DNA of 64,000 nucleotides from Hymenobacter puniceus. GTDB taxonomy: Bacteria; Bacteroidota; Bacteroidia; Cytophagales; Hymenobacteraceae. Both the position numbers and the translations under genes were made by a program. Under the pieces are notes generated by a model. That model was not told where the DNA came from. It did not search any database and saw only the letters and a program-made list of their open reading frames with translations. The stretch spans positions 1,054,001 to 1,118,000 of the forward strand of contig NZ_JACSCX010000001.1 in NCBI RefSeq assembly GCF_014333525.1, read 5' to 3'. Shown one piece after another: positions 1 to 7,958 of the stretch; within the stretch, counting starts at the first letter, position 1; each line of letters begins with the position of its first letter.

Positions 1-2
1 AC

Positions 3-290
3 GTAGGCCGACTCCAAGAACAAGGTCAGCAACAAATAGCTCAAACGCTCAATGATATTCTGGAAGCTGTTGCAGCGTCCGACTCACTGAGCCACGATGA
101 AAAGAACGAACTACTCGACCAGGTTGAGGAGTTAAGCAAACAAGCTACGCTGCCTACCGAGCAAAGAGCTAAGCCAGGAATGATTAAGGCAATTATAGGC
201 GGCATCGGAGCGACTATCGGTACAGCAGCATCCTTATCAGACCTTTGGTCGACTTGGGCACCTGTCATCCGAACCTTCTTTCAACTCTAG
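3..290 (+). CDS. C-terminal fragment of an unrecognised protein with a membrane-like tail (5' end outside window)
   Basis: The frame is open from the left edge to a TAG stop at 288-290, so only about 95 C-terminal residues are visible and the start lies outside the window. The first half is polar and Glu/Gln/Lys-rich with heptad-like spacing, consistent with a coiled coil. A Gly/Ala/Ile-rich stretch follows (IIGGIGATIGTAA), then an aromatic end (LWSTWAPVIRTFFQL) that could be a membrane or amphipathic helix. The composition is less GC-rich than its neighbours. No family was recognised. Tails of this type occur on many stand-alone bacterial hypothetical proteins. The reading frame is well supported, the function is unknown. 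Confidence 0.6.
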   Translation, partial: VGRLQEQGQQQIAQTLNDILEAVAASDSLSHDEKNELLDQVEELSKQATLPTEQRAKPGMIKAIIGGIGATIGTAASLSDLWSTWAPVIRTFFQL

Positions 291-292
291 GT

Positions 293-1336
293 TCACCGCC
301 CAAAAAACGCCTGCACCCCGGCCCGGCCGCTGTCCATGAGCAACTGTTTCTGCGCATCTGATACCCGCTTGATTTTCGGATTGAATCCCATGGTGCTGAT
401 GCTGACGGTGCGGGCCCAGTCGGCGGGGCGGGCCGGATTCAGGTTCTCGATAGCCACCGTATAGAGCGCCCCAACGTAGGAGCCAAAATCCTGGATGACG
501 TAGGGTGCCAGTTGCCGCTGGCGGCCAGATTGGGCATCCAGCGCAATCTGCTCGGCCCGGTCGAGGCGCAAGCCCAGCGTTTCGGGGTTGGTAGTTGCGG
601 CCGTGCCAGCAGGCACAGTGAAGTAGCGCGCATCATCAAATAAATCAATCGGGTAGTTGGCCAGCAGGCCCCCATCCACGAGCACCTCCACGGGCTGGCC
701 GGGCGCCGGCTGCCGCACCACGTGGCCAGTGGTATCAAGCAGCACGGCCCGGAAATACAGCGGAATGCTCATGCTGATGCGCACCGCGTCGGCCACGCGC
801 ATAGCCGGGTGAGTTTCGTAGCTGAACACCTGCGTGCACTGGCGCGTGAGGTTGGTGCCGGTGGTATACAGGTCGCGGTAATGGGTGGGGCGTTGCTGAA
901 CCAGCGTATGCAGCTCGCCCAGCGTGAGGTTGGGGTTGCCGGTTTTGCGGTTGACCAGCTCGCTCAGATACTTCGTGAATTCGTCGCCGCGGTACCAGCC
1001 GTACTGCTTTACTAAGCGCGTGCTGCCGCCAAAGAAGATCAGCCGCCCGTCGTTGAGGCGCTGAATGGGCGTGTGGTTCACCACCTCAATAATTTCCTGC
1101 GGCGAATAGCCAACCGCCAGCAGCGCTGCCTGAATGGCGCCGGCCGAGGTGCCGCCTACCCGCTGCAGGCCGGCCAGCACGCCTTGCTTTTCCAGCTCTG
1201 CCAGCGCGCCGCCGTACGCAATTCCCCGGATACCGCCGCCTTCCATTACTAGGTTGCGGTACACGGGTCGGGCCGGCGCCTGGGCCCGCACGGACAGGCT
1301 GCCAAGCAGCCACAACAATAGAAACATACAGCGCAT
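293..1336 (-). CDS. Patatin-like phospholipase family protein, exported
   Basis: This is a predicted serine acyl hydrolase acting on lipid esters. With the start at 1336 the protein has 347 residues and begins with a signal peptide (LLLWLLGSLSVRAQA). The patatin motifs are intact: oxyanion-hole GGGIRG at residues 33-38, nucleophile elbow GTSAG with Ser64, and the DGG motif with Asp221 completing the Ser/Asp dyad. An in-frame start at 1366 is possible, but the downstream ATG gives a clean signal sequence and follows a -7-like box. The gene converges tail to tail on the fragment ending at 290. The substrate is unknown. Confidence 0.88.
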   Translation of the reverse strand: MRCMFLLLWLLGSLSVRAQAPARPVYRNLVMEGGGIRGIAYGGALAELEKQGVLAGLQRVGGTSAGAIQAALLAVGYSPQEIIEVVNHTPIQRLNDGRLIFFGGSTRLVKQYGWYRGDEFTKYLSELVNRKTGNPNLTLGELHTLVQQRPTHYRDLYTTGTNLTRQCTQVFSYETHPAMRVADAVRISMSIPLYFRAVLLDTTGHVVRQPAPGQPVEVLVDGGLLANYPIDLFDDARYFTVPAGTAATTNPETLGLRLDRAEQIALDAQSGRQRQLAPYVIQDFGSYVGALYTVAIENLNPARPADWARTVSISTMGFNPKIKRVSDAQKQLLMDSGRAGVQAFFGR

Positions 1337-1371
1337 AAACGATGCAGGGAAGTAGGCAATCAGCAAGAGCC

Positions 1372-1379
1372 CGAAGATA
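1372..1379 (-). promoter_or_regulatory. -7 box upstream of the patatin gene
   Basis: TATCTTCG on the minus strand differs by one base from the Bacteroidota TAnnTTTG consensus. It would give a leader of about 30 nt before the ATG at 1336. Confidence 0.4.
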
Positions 1380-1408
1380 CCGGGGAAGTTGCAGCCGGCG
1401 CCTCAGTG

Positions 1409-1514
1409 GCGGGGCAGTAGCGCGAACTTTGCCGTTCGCGTCCCCGCGCCGTTTGGGCGGCTTTGTTGTTGCGGGGCAGTAGCGCGAACGGCGAAGTTCG
1501 CGCTACTGCCCCGC
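1409..1514. repeat. Palindromic intergenic repeat, family A copy 1
   Basis: Two related units lie side by side. The second (1471-1514) is a perfect hairpin with 19-bp arms, GCGGGGCAGTAGCGCGAAC and its complement, around the loop GGCGAA. The first (1409-1440) repeats the left-arm sequence. It lies between two divergent genes. A close relative follows the next gene at 2586-2677 and a diverged one is at 19649-19737. Confidence 0.85.
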
Positions 1515-1542
1515 AACAATCCCCGAAACCCCGGCCGCCCCG

Positions 1543-1550
1543 TATCTTTG
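1543..1550 (+). promoter_or_regulatory. -7 box for the threonine dehydrogenase gene
   Basis: TATCTTTG fits the Bacteroidota TAnnTTTG box exactly and lies 36 nt before the ATG at 1587. No clear TTG -33 element was seen at the usual spacing. Confidence 0.55.
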
Positions 1551-1586
1551 CCGTTCCCCACCACCCACGTTTCCTGTTTTCTGTTC

Positions 1587-2579
1587 ATGGCTACTTCCTC
1601 CAGCACCTCCGCCACCACCCCCGGCGACACCATCCTCGTTATCGGCGCCGGCGGGCAGCTGGGCCTGGAGCTCACCCACGAGCTACGCCAGATCTACGGC
1701 GCTTCCAACGTAGTAGCCGCCGATGTGCGGGCTCCCAAGGACGCCGAAACCGCCCAGGCCGGCCCGTTTGAGCTGCTGGATGTGCTAGACAAAACGCGGT
1801 TGGAAGACGTTATCCGGCAGTACAAGCCCAGGCAGGTGTACCACCTAGCCGCTCTGCTCTCTGCCACCGCCGAGAAGAACCCGAAGTTTGGCTGGCAGCT
1901 GAACATGGATGGCCTGTTTCATGTGCTGGATGCGGCTGTGGACCTAGGCGTGCAGCAGGTGTACTGGCCCAGCAGCATTGCCGTGTTCGGCCCCGACACT
2001 CCGCGCCAGAATACGCCCCAGCTTACCGTTATGAACCCCAACACGGTATACGGCATCAGCAAACTGGCCGGCGAGCAGTGGTGCGAGTGGTATTTCCGCA
2101 AGCATGGCCTGGATGTTCGCAGCCTGCGCTACCCCGGCCTCATCGGCTACAAGAGCCTGCCCGGCGGCGGCACCACCGACTACGCCGTGGACATCTACCA
2201 CAAGGCTGTGGCCGGCGAGCAATACGAGTGCTTCCTGCAGGAAGACACCTACCTGCCCATGATGTACATGCCCGACGCGCTGAAGGCCACCCTCGACCTG
2301 ATGCACGCCCCCGCCGACAACATCAAGGTGCGCAGCTCCTACAACCTGGGGGCCATGAGCTTCAGCCCGCAGGAAATTACGGCCAGCATCCAGCGCCACT
2401 ACCCCGATTTCCAAGTAAGCTACAAGCCCGACCAGCGCCAGCAGATTGCCGATTCCTGGCCTGCCAGCATCGACGACACCCAAGCCCGCCAGGACTGGAA
2501 CTGGCAGCCGGAGTTCACGCTGGATAAGATGACCGACGACATGCTGCTGCACCTGAAGGAAGCGGTGGTGCTGAAGTAG
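1587..2579 (+). CDS. NAD-dependent epimerase/dehydratase family protein, probable L-threonine 3-dehydrogenase (SDR type)
   Basis: This 330-residue extended short-chain dehydrogenase probably oxidises L-threonine to 2-amino-3-ketobutyrate with NAD. The Rossmann motif GAGGQLG is at residues 20-26, the catalytic Tyr/Lys pair is in YGISK (Tyr155, Lys159), and the preceding serines are at 129-130. The length and the segment RYPGLIGYKSLPGGGTTDYA fit the UDP-glucose-epimerase-like threonine dehydrogenases known from Flavobacterium and Cupriavidus. The ATG at 1587 was chosen over a longer open frame from 1389 because that extension runs through repeat A and the promoter. No 2-amino-3-ketobutyrate ligase gene is adjacent. 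Another sugar-epimerase-like substrate is possible but less likely. Confidence 0.85.
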   Translation: MATSSSTSATTPGDTILVIGAGGQLGLELTHELRQIYGASNVVAADVRAPKDAETAQAGPFELLDVLDKTRLEDVIRQYKPRQVYHLAALLSATAEKNPKFGWQLNMDGLFHVLDAAVDLGVQQVYWPSSIAVFGPDTPRQNTPQLTVMNPNTVYGISKLAGEQWCEWYFRKHGLDVRSLRYPGLIGYKSLPGGGTTDYAVDIYHKAVAGEQYECFLQEDTYLPMMYMPDALKATLDLMHAPADNIKVRSSYNLGAMSFSPQEITASIQRHYPDFQVSYKPDQRQQIADSWPASIDDTQARQDWNWQPEFTLDKMTDDMLLHLKEAVVLK

Positions 2580-2585
2580 CCGGCT

Positions 2586-2677
2586 GGGGCAGTAGCGCGA
2601 ACTTTGCAGTTCGCGTCCCCGCGCCGATAGAATCGTTCGAACCGCGTGGCGGCGCGAACTACAAAGTTCGCGCTACT
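2586..2677. repeat. Palindromic intergenic repeat, family A copy 2
   Basis: The outer arms AGTAGCGCGAACTTTG (2591-2606) and CAAAGTTCGCGCTACT (2662-2677) are perfect 16-bp complements. The left side, including the GTTCGCGTCCCCGCGCC extension, matches copy 1. It starts 7 nt after the threonine dehydrogenase stop codon. Confidence 0.85.
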
Positions 2678-2805
2678 AACTGCCACGCAGCTTACCACAT
2701 CTGAACGCCTCACCCAAGCGGGTGGGGCTGTTTTGTTTCCGGACAATGGCGAAAACCTGACTGGTACTGACGCGTTCCAATACGGAACCCTACCCCTTCC
2801 CTACC

Positions 2806-3537
2806 ATGATTGTCAACCACACGCCCGCCGGCTGGCAAATTATCTACCAGCAAGCCCACGCGCTGCTGGCGGCCCAGCTGCTGCACCAGTGGCCCGCGTT
2901 TCTGCCCTCCGACCAGTGGGTGGGCTTGCTGGCCGCCGCCGCCCAGCACGACGACGAACAAGCTGACTGGACCGGCCACTACGGCCTGACTCCTGCCGGC
3001 GCCCCGGCCAACTTCACCATGAAGGAGTTTTCGCTGGAGCAGGCCACCCGCCTGATGAATGCGGCGCGGTTCCAAGGGCGCTGGCGCAGTCTGCTTACCA
3101 GCATGCACCTGAGCACCTTATATGAGAGTCTAAGGGGGCAGAAGCCGGAAATTGACGCATTTTTGGATGAGCAGCAAAGCCAGCAGAAAAACTGGCGGCG
3201 CGCCCTTCACCTCACCAAAGCCCACGCCGAGCAGGCCTATGCCCTACTGCACTGGTGCGACCGGCTCAGTCTGATTCTGTGCCGCCAGGAACTGCCCGAA
3301 ATGGGCCGCGCCCTAGAAATCTACACCGGCCCCGATGGCCACCGCCACGAAGTGCGCCGCCCCACCGAAGACGGCCCCGTACAGGTGCAGCCCTGGCCCT
3401 TCCGCGAGCCACGGGTTGAAGTGAGCGTAGAGGCCTCAATGCTGCACCAGCTACAATTCGCCCATGATGCCGAGTTGGCCGCCGCTTTGCGCGAAGCGCC
3501 CATCGAAACCTTACGCTGGGAGCTGGCGAAAGGGTAA
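2806..3537 (+). CDS. DUF3891 family protein
   Basis: This 243-residue soluble protein of unknown function resembles the DUF3891 family, cytoplasmic all-helical proteins common in Bacteroidota and Firmicutes. Conserved-looking polar positions include the N-terminal QAHALLAAQL, the AAAQHDDE cluster near residues 45-52 (His-Asp-Asp, HD-like) and ALLHWCDRLSLILC in the middle. It has no signal peptide or membrane helix. The ATG at 2806 agrees with the conserved N-terminus of the family. The gene is convergent with the next one, with repeat B1 between them. The family assignment is moderately sure; the biochemical role is unknown. Confidence 0.75.
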   Translation: MIVNHTPAGWQIIYQQAHALLAAQLLHQWPAFLPSDQWVGLLAAAAQHDDEQADWTGHYGLTPAGAPANFTMKEFSLEQATRLMNAARFQGRWRSLLTSMHLSTLYESLRGQKPEIDAFLDEQQSQQKNWRRALHLTKAHAEQAYALLHWCDRLSLILCRQELPEMGRALEIYTGPDGHRHEVRRPTEDGPVQVQPWPFREPRVEVSVEASMLHQLQFAHDAELAAALREAPIETLRWELAKG

Positions 3538-3561
3538 GAAACTATCAGGCAGAGAAACTTT

Positions 3562-3670
3562 AAGAACGTCAAGCAGAAGCGCAGCTGAAGCATCTCGCGC
3601 GCTGACGTTAGGCTAGTAATCCAACATCAGCACGCGAGATGCTTCGGCTCCGCCTCTGCTTGATGTTCTT
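3562..3670. repeat. Palindromic intergenic repeat, family B copy 1
   Basis: Arms of about 38 bp face each other (left 3562-3599, right 3633-3670), starting AAGAACGTCAAGCAGA and ending in the matching TCTGCTTGATGTTCTT, with some mismatches. The centre carries CGCGCTGACGTTAGG. It sits between two convergent genes and overlaps the stop codon of the minus-strand gene by 2 nt. Confidence 0.9.
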
Positions 3671-4484
3671 ACAGCTTTTCTATCGGTTTAGGGTTTTGCA
3701 TGACGCCGGCGGGCACATTGCTGAAGGCTGATATGTGGCCCAGCTTGCGGCCGTCCTTGCCGTCGGTGCGGTCAGCCGACAGCATGATGCCGTTGTATTT
3801 CTGGTAGCCGGTCCAGCGGCGGCGGAAGGCGGGCTGGGCGTCAGTGGCTTTGGGGAAGTAGGCCCACTCTTCCAGCAGGTTGGTTTTGGGGTTGATTAGT
3901 ACCTCGTACTTGTTGTCGGGTGTCACGCCCACGTTCTTGAAGGTCATGTTGAGCACCTCGGCCGGCTGCCCGTCCATGAACTTGCCTGCACCCTTGTACG
4001 TCAGTGTCACGCCCGAATCCTTGAGCTTGAAGGGCATCAGCAGCCACCACGAGTTGTTCACCCAGATAGGGTACATGCGGCTGAGCAGCTTCTCGCCGTC
4101 GGGGGTGGCGGATATGTCGCGGCCGTTGCGGAAGGCTTTGCCCTGCTTGCTTTGCAGGTTGTACACGGCCACCGTGCTGTCTTTCTGCCAGCGGAAGTCG
4201 CCGGTTTGCTTGTCCCAGAGCTGGTAGGAGCCATCCAGAAAGTCCCAGCCCAGCAGGCGGGTTTGCTGCCAGGCCGGGTAGCCACCCATAGCCAGCATCA
4301 CCTGGTCGGCCAGGGCTACGGCACGGGCATCGGAGCCAGCCGCATCAAAACCCTGGGCAGCAGGATAAGAGCCTTTTTTGACTTTGGCTGGCTTCTGAGC
4401 TGCCTGGGTAGTACGGCTGGGGGTTGCCTGACAAAAGCCTGCCAGCGGCAAAGCCGCCAGCGCGGCCACAAGGAGAAAACGCAT
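3669..4484 (-). CDS. Secreted protein of unknown function, LolA/DUF6503-like fold suspected
   Basis: The 271-residue protein starts with a signal peptide (MRFLLVAALAALPLAGFCQA). The mature part begins with a Gln/Ala/Lys-rich linker. It then has alternating beta-strand and aromatic segments such as WDFLDGSYQLWDKQTGDFRW, FKNVGVTPDNKYEVLINPKT and EEWAYFP. These resemble outer-membrane lipoprotein carrier-like or DUF6503-type periplasmic proteins of Bacteroidota. The start at 4484 was preferred over 4556 because it yields the signal peptide directly. The stop codon overlaps repeat B1. Export is well supported, the family is tentative and the ligand unknown. Confidence 0.65.
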   Translation of the reverse strand: MRFLLVAALAALPLAGFCQATPSRTTQAAQKPAKVKKGSYPAAQGFDAAGSDARAVALADQVMLAMGGYPAWQQTRLLGWDFLDGSYQLWDKQTGDFRWQKDSTVAVYNLQSKQGKAFRNGRDISATPDGEKLLSRMYPIWVNNSWWLLMPFKLKDSGVTLTYKGAGKFMDGQPAEVLNMTFKNVGVTPDNKYEVLINPKTNLLEEWAYFPKATDAQPAFRRRWTGYQKYNGIMLSADRTDGKDGRKLGHISAFSNVPAGVMQNPKPIEKL

Positions 4485-4641
4485 AGAAGTGAGGGCGAAA
4501 AAGCAGAAACAAAATCTGCCGGCAAAGTAGCCGGTCAGCGGGGATTCTCTACGCAAAGCACCCGGAATTGATTAGCTCGACCGAACGCCACCGTTCTGCA
4601 AGCCGTACTAGCAGCACACCTCTCTGAATCTACTGCGCCGT

Positions 4642-5610
4642 ATGGCTACCCATTACAAGCTTTCCGATATCATTAGCATCCTCAAAACTACCGCTGGGGA
4701 GTTCATGGTCAATAACTCGTTCCGGCACGCGGCGGCGCTGTCGTACTACACTATCTTTTCGCTGCCGCCGCTGTTGCTGATCGTCATTACGGTGGCCAGC
4801 TCCGTGTATGGCAGTGAGGCCGTGACCGGCCAGGTATACGGACAGCTGCGTGGCTTCGTGGGGCCCGATTCAGCTAAGTTTCTGCAGGACTCTATTGCCG
4901 AGTTTACCAAGCAGCAGAAAGGGGGAGCTGCCGCTATTATTGGTATTGGCACCCTGATATTTGCCGCCACCACGTTCTTCGTGACGCTGCAGGAAAGCAT
5001 CAACGACATCTGGAACCTGAAGGTAAAGCCCCGCAACGGCGTCTGGCAGTTTGTGCGCGACCGGCTGCTCTCGTTTGGCCTGATTCTGAGCGTGGCTCTG
5101 CTGCTGCTTATCTCCTTTGTTATCAGCGCTATGCTATCGGTATTCACCGGCTACCTCCAGCGGCTGTTGCCCGAAGTCACAGTTATCGTGATTCACTTCG
5201 TGGATTTCGCCCTCTCGCTGTTTATAACCTCCCTGCTTTTTGCTCTTATCTACCGCTACCTGCCCGACGCCATCATTCGGTGGCGCGACGTGGGCGTGGG
5301 CGCGTTCATCACGGCCCTGCTGTTTATGATTGGCAAGTACCTGATAGCGGCCTACATTGCCTATGCTGAGCCCGGCTCCGCGTTTGGGGCGGCCGGCTCG
5401 GCCATTCTGCTGCTGCTCTGGGTGAACTACTCGTCTTTGATTATCTTCTTCGGTGCCGAATTCACCCAGGAATTTGCCGACTCCTTCGGGCAGAAAGTGC
5501 AGCCAAAAGCGCACGCCGTGCGCATTGAAACCCGCGAAGTACCCAAGGGCGAAAGCCACGAGGAAATAACGACGGGGCGCCCCCGCGCCGAGGGCCGCTG
5601 GCGGGCATAG
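4642..5610 (+). CDS. YihY/virulence factor BrkB family inner-membrane protein
   Basis: This 322-residue polytopic membrane protein belongs to the YihY/BrkB family, once annotated as ribonuclease BN; its transport role is unproven. Visible hallmarks are the N-terminal RHAAALSYYTIFSLPPLLL, about six hydrophobic helices between residues 35 and 275, and the conserved end FGAAGSAILLLLWVNYSSLIIFFGAEFTQ. The charged C-terminus after residue 280 is probably cytoplasmic. The gene is single and followed by a strong hairpin terminator. Confidence 0.88.
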   Translation: MATHYKLSDIISILKTTAGEFMVNNSFRHAAALSYYTIFSLPPLLLIVITVASSVYGSEAVTGQVYGQLRGFVGPDSAKFLQDSIAEFTKQQKGGAAAIIGIGTLIFAATTFFVTLQESINDIWNLKVKPRNGVWQFVRDRLLSFGLILSVALLLLISFVISAMLSVFTGYLQRLLPEVTVIVIHFVDFALSLFITSLLFALIYRYLPDAIIRWRDVGVGAFITALLFMIGKYLIAAYIAYAEPGSAFGAAGSAILLLLWVNYSSLIIFFGAEFTQEFADSFGQKVQPKAHAVRIETREVPKGESHEEITTGRPRAEGRWRA

Positions 5611-5624
5611 CTTCTGCTATTTGC

Positions 5625-5668
5625 ACACAAAAGCCCGGCCTACTTCTCTGCAGGCCGGGCTTTTGTGT
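5625..5668. terminator. Bidirectional hairpin terminator between yihY-like and DUF3575 genes
   Basis: The 17-bp perfect arms ACACAAAAGCCCGGCCT and AGGCCGGGCTTTTGTGT surround a 10-nt loop, with T-runs in both directions. It lies between two convergent genes. Confidence 0.85.
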
Positions 5669-5676
5669 ACTACTAC

Positions 5677-6252
5677 TTAAAACGCAATGCCGAACGTTAC
5701 GCCCGCCCGCAACCCAAACCCGTCAAATGGACCTGGGTCATATGATACGTTGCCTGACGAATTATCTTCCTCGATTTCGCCGGCGTTGTAAGATGGTCCC
5801 AGGAAAGCATCCAATGAGAAACGCTCTTTAAAAATCCAATGACGGCCGACTACTACGCCACCCCCAAACGTGTTGAGCGACGTTTCGCTGGTAGTGGTAT
5901 ACGGATTACCGCTGGCATTGTAATCAGTATAGGTGGTCTTGATGGCCAGATTCTGATAGCGTAAAAATGGCCCTACGTAGAAGCCCTCCAAGGCCGTGGT
6001 CTTTTCCGATAGGTAGAAGCGATACTCCGGCGTAATGGCAAAGCCCGTGATTCGGTCTTCGTCATCGATTCTGAAGTTGGTGAATAACAGTCCTAGTTGC
6101 ATCGAGCTGTTATCCGTCAGCTTACGCTCGTAGAAAAACGAGCCGGTTTTCACAATGGGGCTTAGAATATTCACTTTCAACACATTGTCCTGCGCCAAGG
6201 CTGACGTTGCGGATGCTGCCACGAGAGTGGCCACGAGTAAGGTTTTTTTCAT
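5677..6252 (-). CDS. DUF3575-like outer-membrane beta-barrel protein (paralogue 1)
   Basis: This 191-residue protein has a signal peptide (MKKTLLVATLVAASATSALAQ) followed by VLKVNILSPIVKTGSFFYERKL, the typical DUF3575 opening strand. Repeated aromatic beta-strands (PEYRFYLSEK, GFYVGPFLRYQ, VVVGRHWIFKERFSLDAFLGPSY) and a terminal phenylalanine (GVTFGIAF) fit an outer-membrane barrel. The ATG at 6252 was chosen because it starts the signal peptide. The next gene upstream on the same strand is a clear paralogue, so the pair arose by duplication. The function is unknown. Confidence 0.8.
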   Translation of the reverse strand: MKKTLLVATLVAASATSALAQDNVLKVNILSPIVKTGSFFYERKLTDNSSMQLGLLFTNFRIDDEDRITGFAITPEYRFYLSEKTTALEGFYVGPFLRYQNLAIKTTYTDYNASGNPYTTTSETSLNTFGGGVVVGRHWIFKERFSLDAFLGPSYNAGEIEEDNSSGNVSYDPGPFDGFGLRAGVTFGIAF

Positions 6253-6336
6253 TAGGTATATAAAAAGAGGAAACAATTTTACTGGCAGTGGCGGGTAGCT
6301 CTTTTAGAGAGGTGAGCCAGCCCTGCCTAGGAAACC

Positions 6337-6954
6337 TTAAAAGGCCACCCCAAAAGTTACGCCACCACGAAGACCGTAATTCATGTCATCGTAGAACCCC
6401 AGAAAGTTATCTTTCTCGACGTCGGCTCCATTAGACGATACACTTGATACCATGTAGGAAGGTCCTAGCTGGGCATCCAGTGAGAAGCGTTGCTTAAAAA
6501 TCCAGTGCCGGCCCACTACTACTCCGCCCCCAAAAGCATTGAGTTTAGCATCTGCAGAACGCTGGAAATACTGCCCCGTGACCGGGTCGTAGGATTCGTA
6601 AGTACCTTTCTGGCTTAGGTGTTGAAAGCGTAGAAACGGGGCCACATAGAATCCTTCCATTGCTGGATGCTTCTCAGAAAGGTAAAACCGGTATTCAGGT
6701 ACAATACCGAAGCCCGAGGTCTTGCGGCCTTCGTCAGAGAAACTAAAGCCGCCATCTTCGCGGTAGTTAGCCGTCACAGACACTCCTAGTTGGAAACTAC
6801 TGGTTTCACTAAGCTTATGCTCGAACGATAGCGCCGCAGTATTTACGATAGGCTGGAAAATATCCAGCTTCACCACATTGGTTTGGGCTTGTGCCTGAGA
6901 AGCACCCAGTAAAGCTCCCACAGCCAGCAGACTGCATTTCGTAAAATTTTTCAT
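6337..6954 (-). CDS. DUF3575-like outer-membrane beta-barrel protein (paralogue 2)
   Basis: This 205-residue protein has a signal peptide (MKNFTKCSLLAVGALLGASQAQAQ) and the same strand order as its downstream neighbour. Shared blocks are VPEYRFYLSEK, EGFYVAPFLRFQ, NAFGGGVVVGRHWIFKQRFSLDAQLGPSY and the barrel end GVTFGVAF. The 84-nt spacer to paralogue 1 would allow joint transcription. Both carry acidic, variable stretches late in the sequence that look like surface loops. Outer-membrane location is inferred from the barrel pattern and terminal Phe. Confidence 0.8.
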   Translation of the reverse strand: MKNFTKCSLLAVGALLGASQAQAQTNVVKLDIFQPIVNTAALSFEHKLSETSSFQLGVSVTANYREDGGFSFSDEGRKTSGFGIVPEYRFYLSEKHPAMEGFYVAPFLRFQHLSQKGTYESYDPVTGQYFQRSADAKLNAFGGGVVVGRHWIFKQRFSLDAQLGPSYMVSSVSSNGADVEKDNFLGFYDDMNYGLRGGVTFGVAF

Positions 6955-7188
6955 AGCGGAAAGGAACTAATTCATGAACGTCGACCACAGCACAAGATTA
7001 GTGCCGATAACGATAAGAGTCGGCAAAAGCAGATAAGGTTGTTCCATAAAATAAAAGTCTACAGAATTATTTTGAATATTCTGTGAAGGACAAGTGCTCA
7101 GCCATTGGCCCGTAAAACAAGCTATTACCTATTGTTTGCCAATTAAACGACAAGTAATTTGCCGAGTATTATACCTTGTTTTTCTCTG

Positions 7189-7902
7189 ATGAAGTCTACT
7201 ATTCTTCGTGTTGTATTGCTGATAAGCTTATGCAGCACTGCCTTTGCAGGCCGCGCTCAAACTGCACCCGACAGCATAGCCGAGCAGAAAACTGTGCGCC
7301 TTGTGGGTGCCGATATCTGCCGGCAGCTGGAAGCAGAAGACAAAAAAAAACCGCTCAGCAAGCTCTCTAAAGACGAAGCGCAGCAGCTTTTCATCCGCCT
7401 GACAATGATGAGTGCGGCTAACAACCCAGAGTTTATGGCCCTGCTTACCAGCGGCAGCGACAACAGCGACACAATCAAGGCTAAGGGAGAGGTTTTTGGG
7501 CGCAAAGTAGCCATGTGGCTATTAGGCGAGTGCCCGGTCAGCCAGCCATTGTTTATGCGCCTGAGCGCCGAGCAGACGAATAAGCCTATGCCAGTGCCCC
7601 TGCGGCCCGAAGAGGAAAGAGCTCTTCGGCCAGTATCCAATGATTTGTGCCGCGACCTGCAGCCCCGCATTGCCACTATCAAAGCGCTGAGCTCCGCGGA
7701 ACGCATGCAGGTGGTAACTCAGGCTTTCGAGAAGCACCTGCAAGCCCACGCCACGCAGTTGAAGAAAGTATTTGGCGCCGATATATTTCAGAATGAAGCC
7801 CGCATGCGCGACATGGGCGTCAACGTAGGAATGCAGATGGCGTCAGAGTGCCCCGAAGCGGTACTGCTCTTCTCTGATTTTAATAAGGCCGCGCCGAAAT
7901 AA
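7189..7902 (+). CDS. Secreted hypothetical protein with a duplicated domain
   Basis: This 237-residue protein has a signal peptide ending near GRAQT. The mature part appears to contain two copies of one helical unit. Copy 1 starts VRLVGADICRQLE and ends GRKVAMWLLGECP; copy 2 starts LRPVSNDLCRDLQ and ends NVGMQMASECP. Each copy therefore has one early and one late cysteine, which could form a disulphide in the periplasm. No family was recognised. The start at 7189 gives the signal peptide; a frame from 7159 is open but less likely. Confidence 0.65.
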   Translation: MKSTILRVVLLISLCSTAFAGRAQTAPDSIAEQKTVRLVGADICRQLEAEDKKKPLSKLSKDEAQQLFIRLTMMSAANNPEFMALLTSGSDNSDTIKAKGEVFGRKVAMWLLGECPVSQPLFMRLSAEQTNKPMPVPLRPEEERALRPVSNDLCRDLQPRIATIKALSSAERMQVVTQAFEKHLQAHATQLKKVFGADIFQNEARMRDMGVNVGMQMASECPEAVLLFSDFNKAAPK

Positions 7903-7920
7903 GCTGCCGTTTATACCACC

Positions 7921-7957
7921 AAAAGGGGCCGGCATCCATGGATACCGGCCCCTTTTT
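7921..7957. terminator. Bidirectional terminator between 7902 and rlmN
   Basis: The arms AAAAGGGGCCGG and CCGGCCCCTTTT close a hairpin in which ATCC and GGAT can also pair, followed by T's on the plus strand. It separates two convergent genes. Confidence 0.85.
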
Positions 7958-7958
7958 G

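Noticed and set aside
41..268. Open frame on the minus strand
   Set aside because: It lies antisense to the better supported C-terminal fragment on the plus strand, has low-complexity Ser-rich sequence and no family resemblance.
1389..1586. N-terminal extension of the threonine dehydrogenase frame
   Set aside because: The stretch is the family A repeat and the promoter; the Rossmann fold begins soon after the ATG at 1587.
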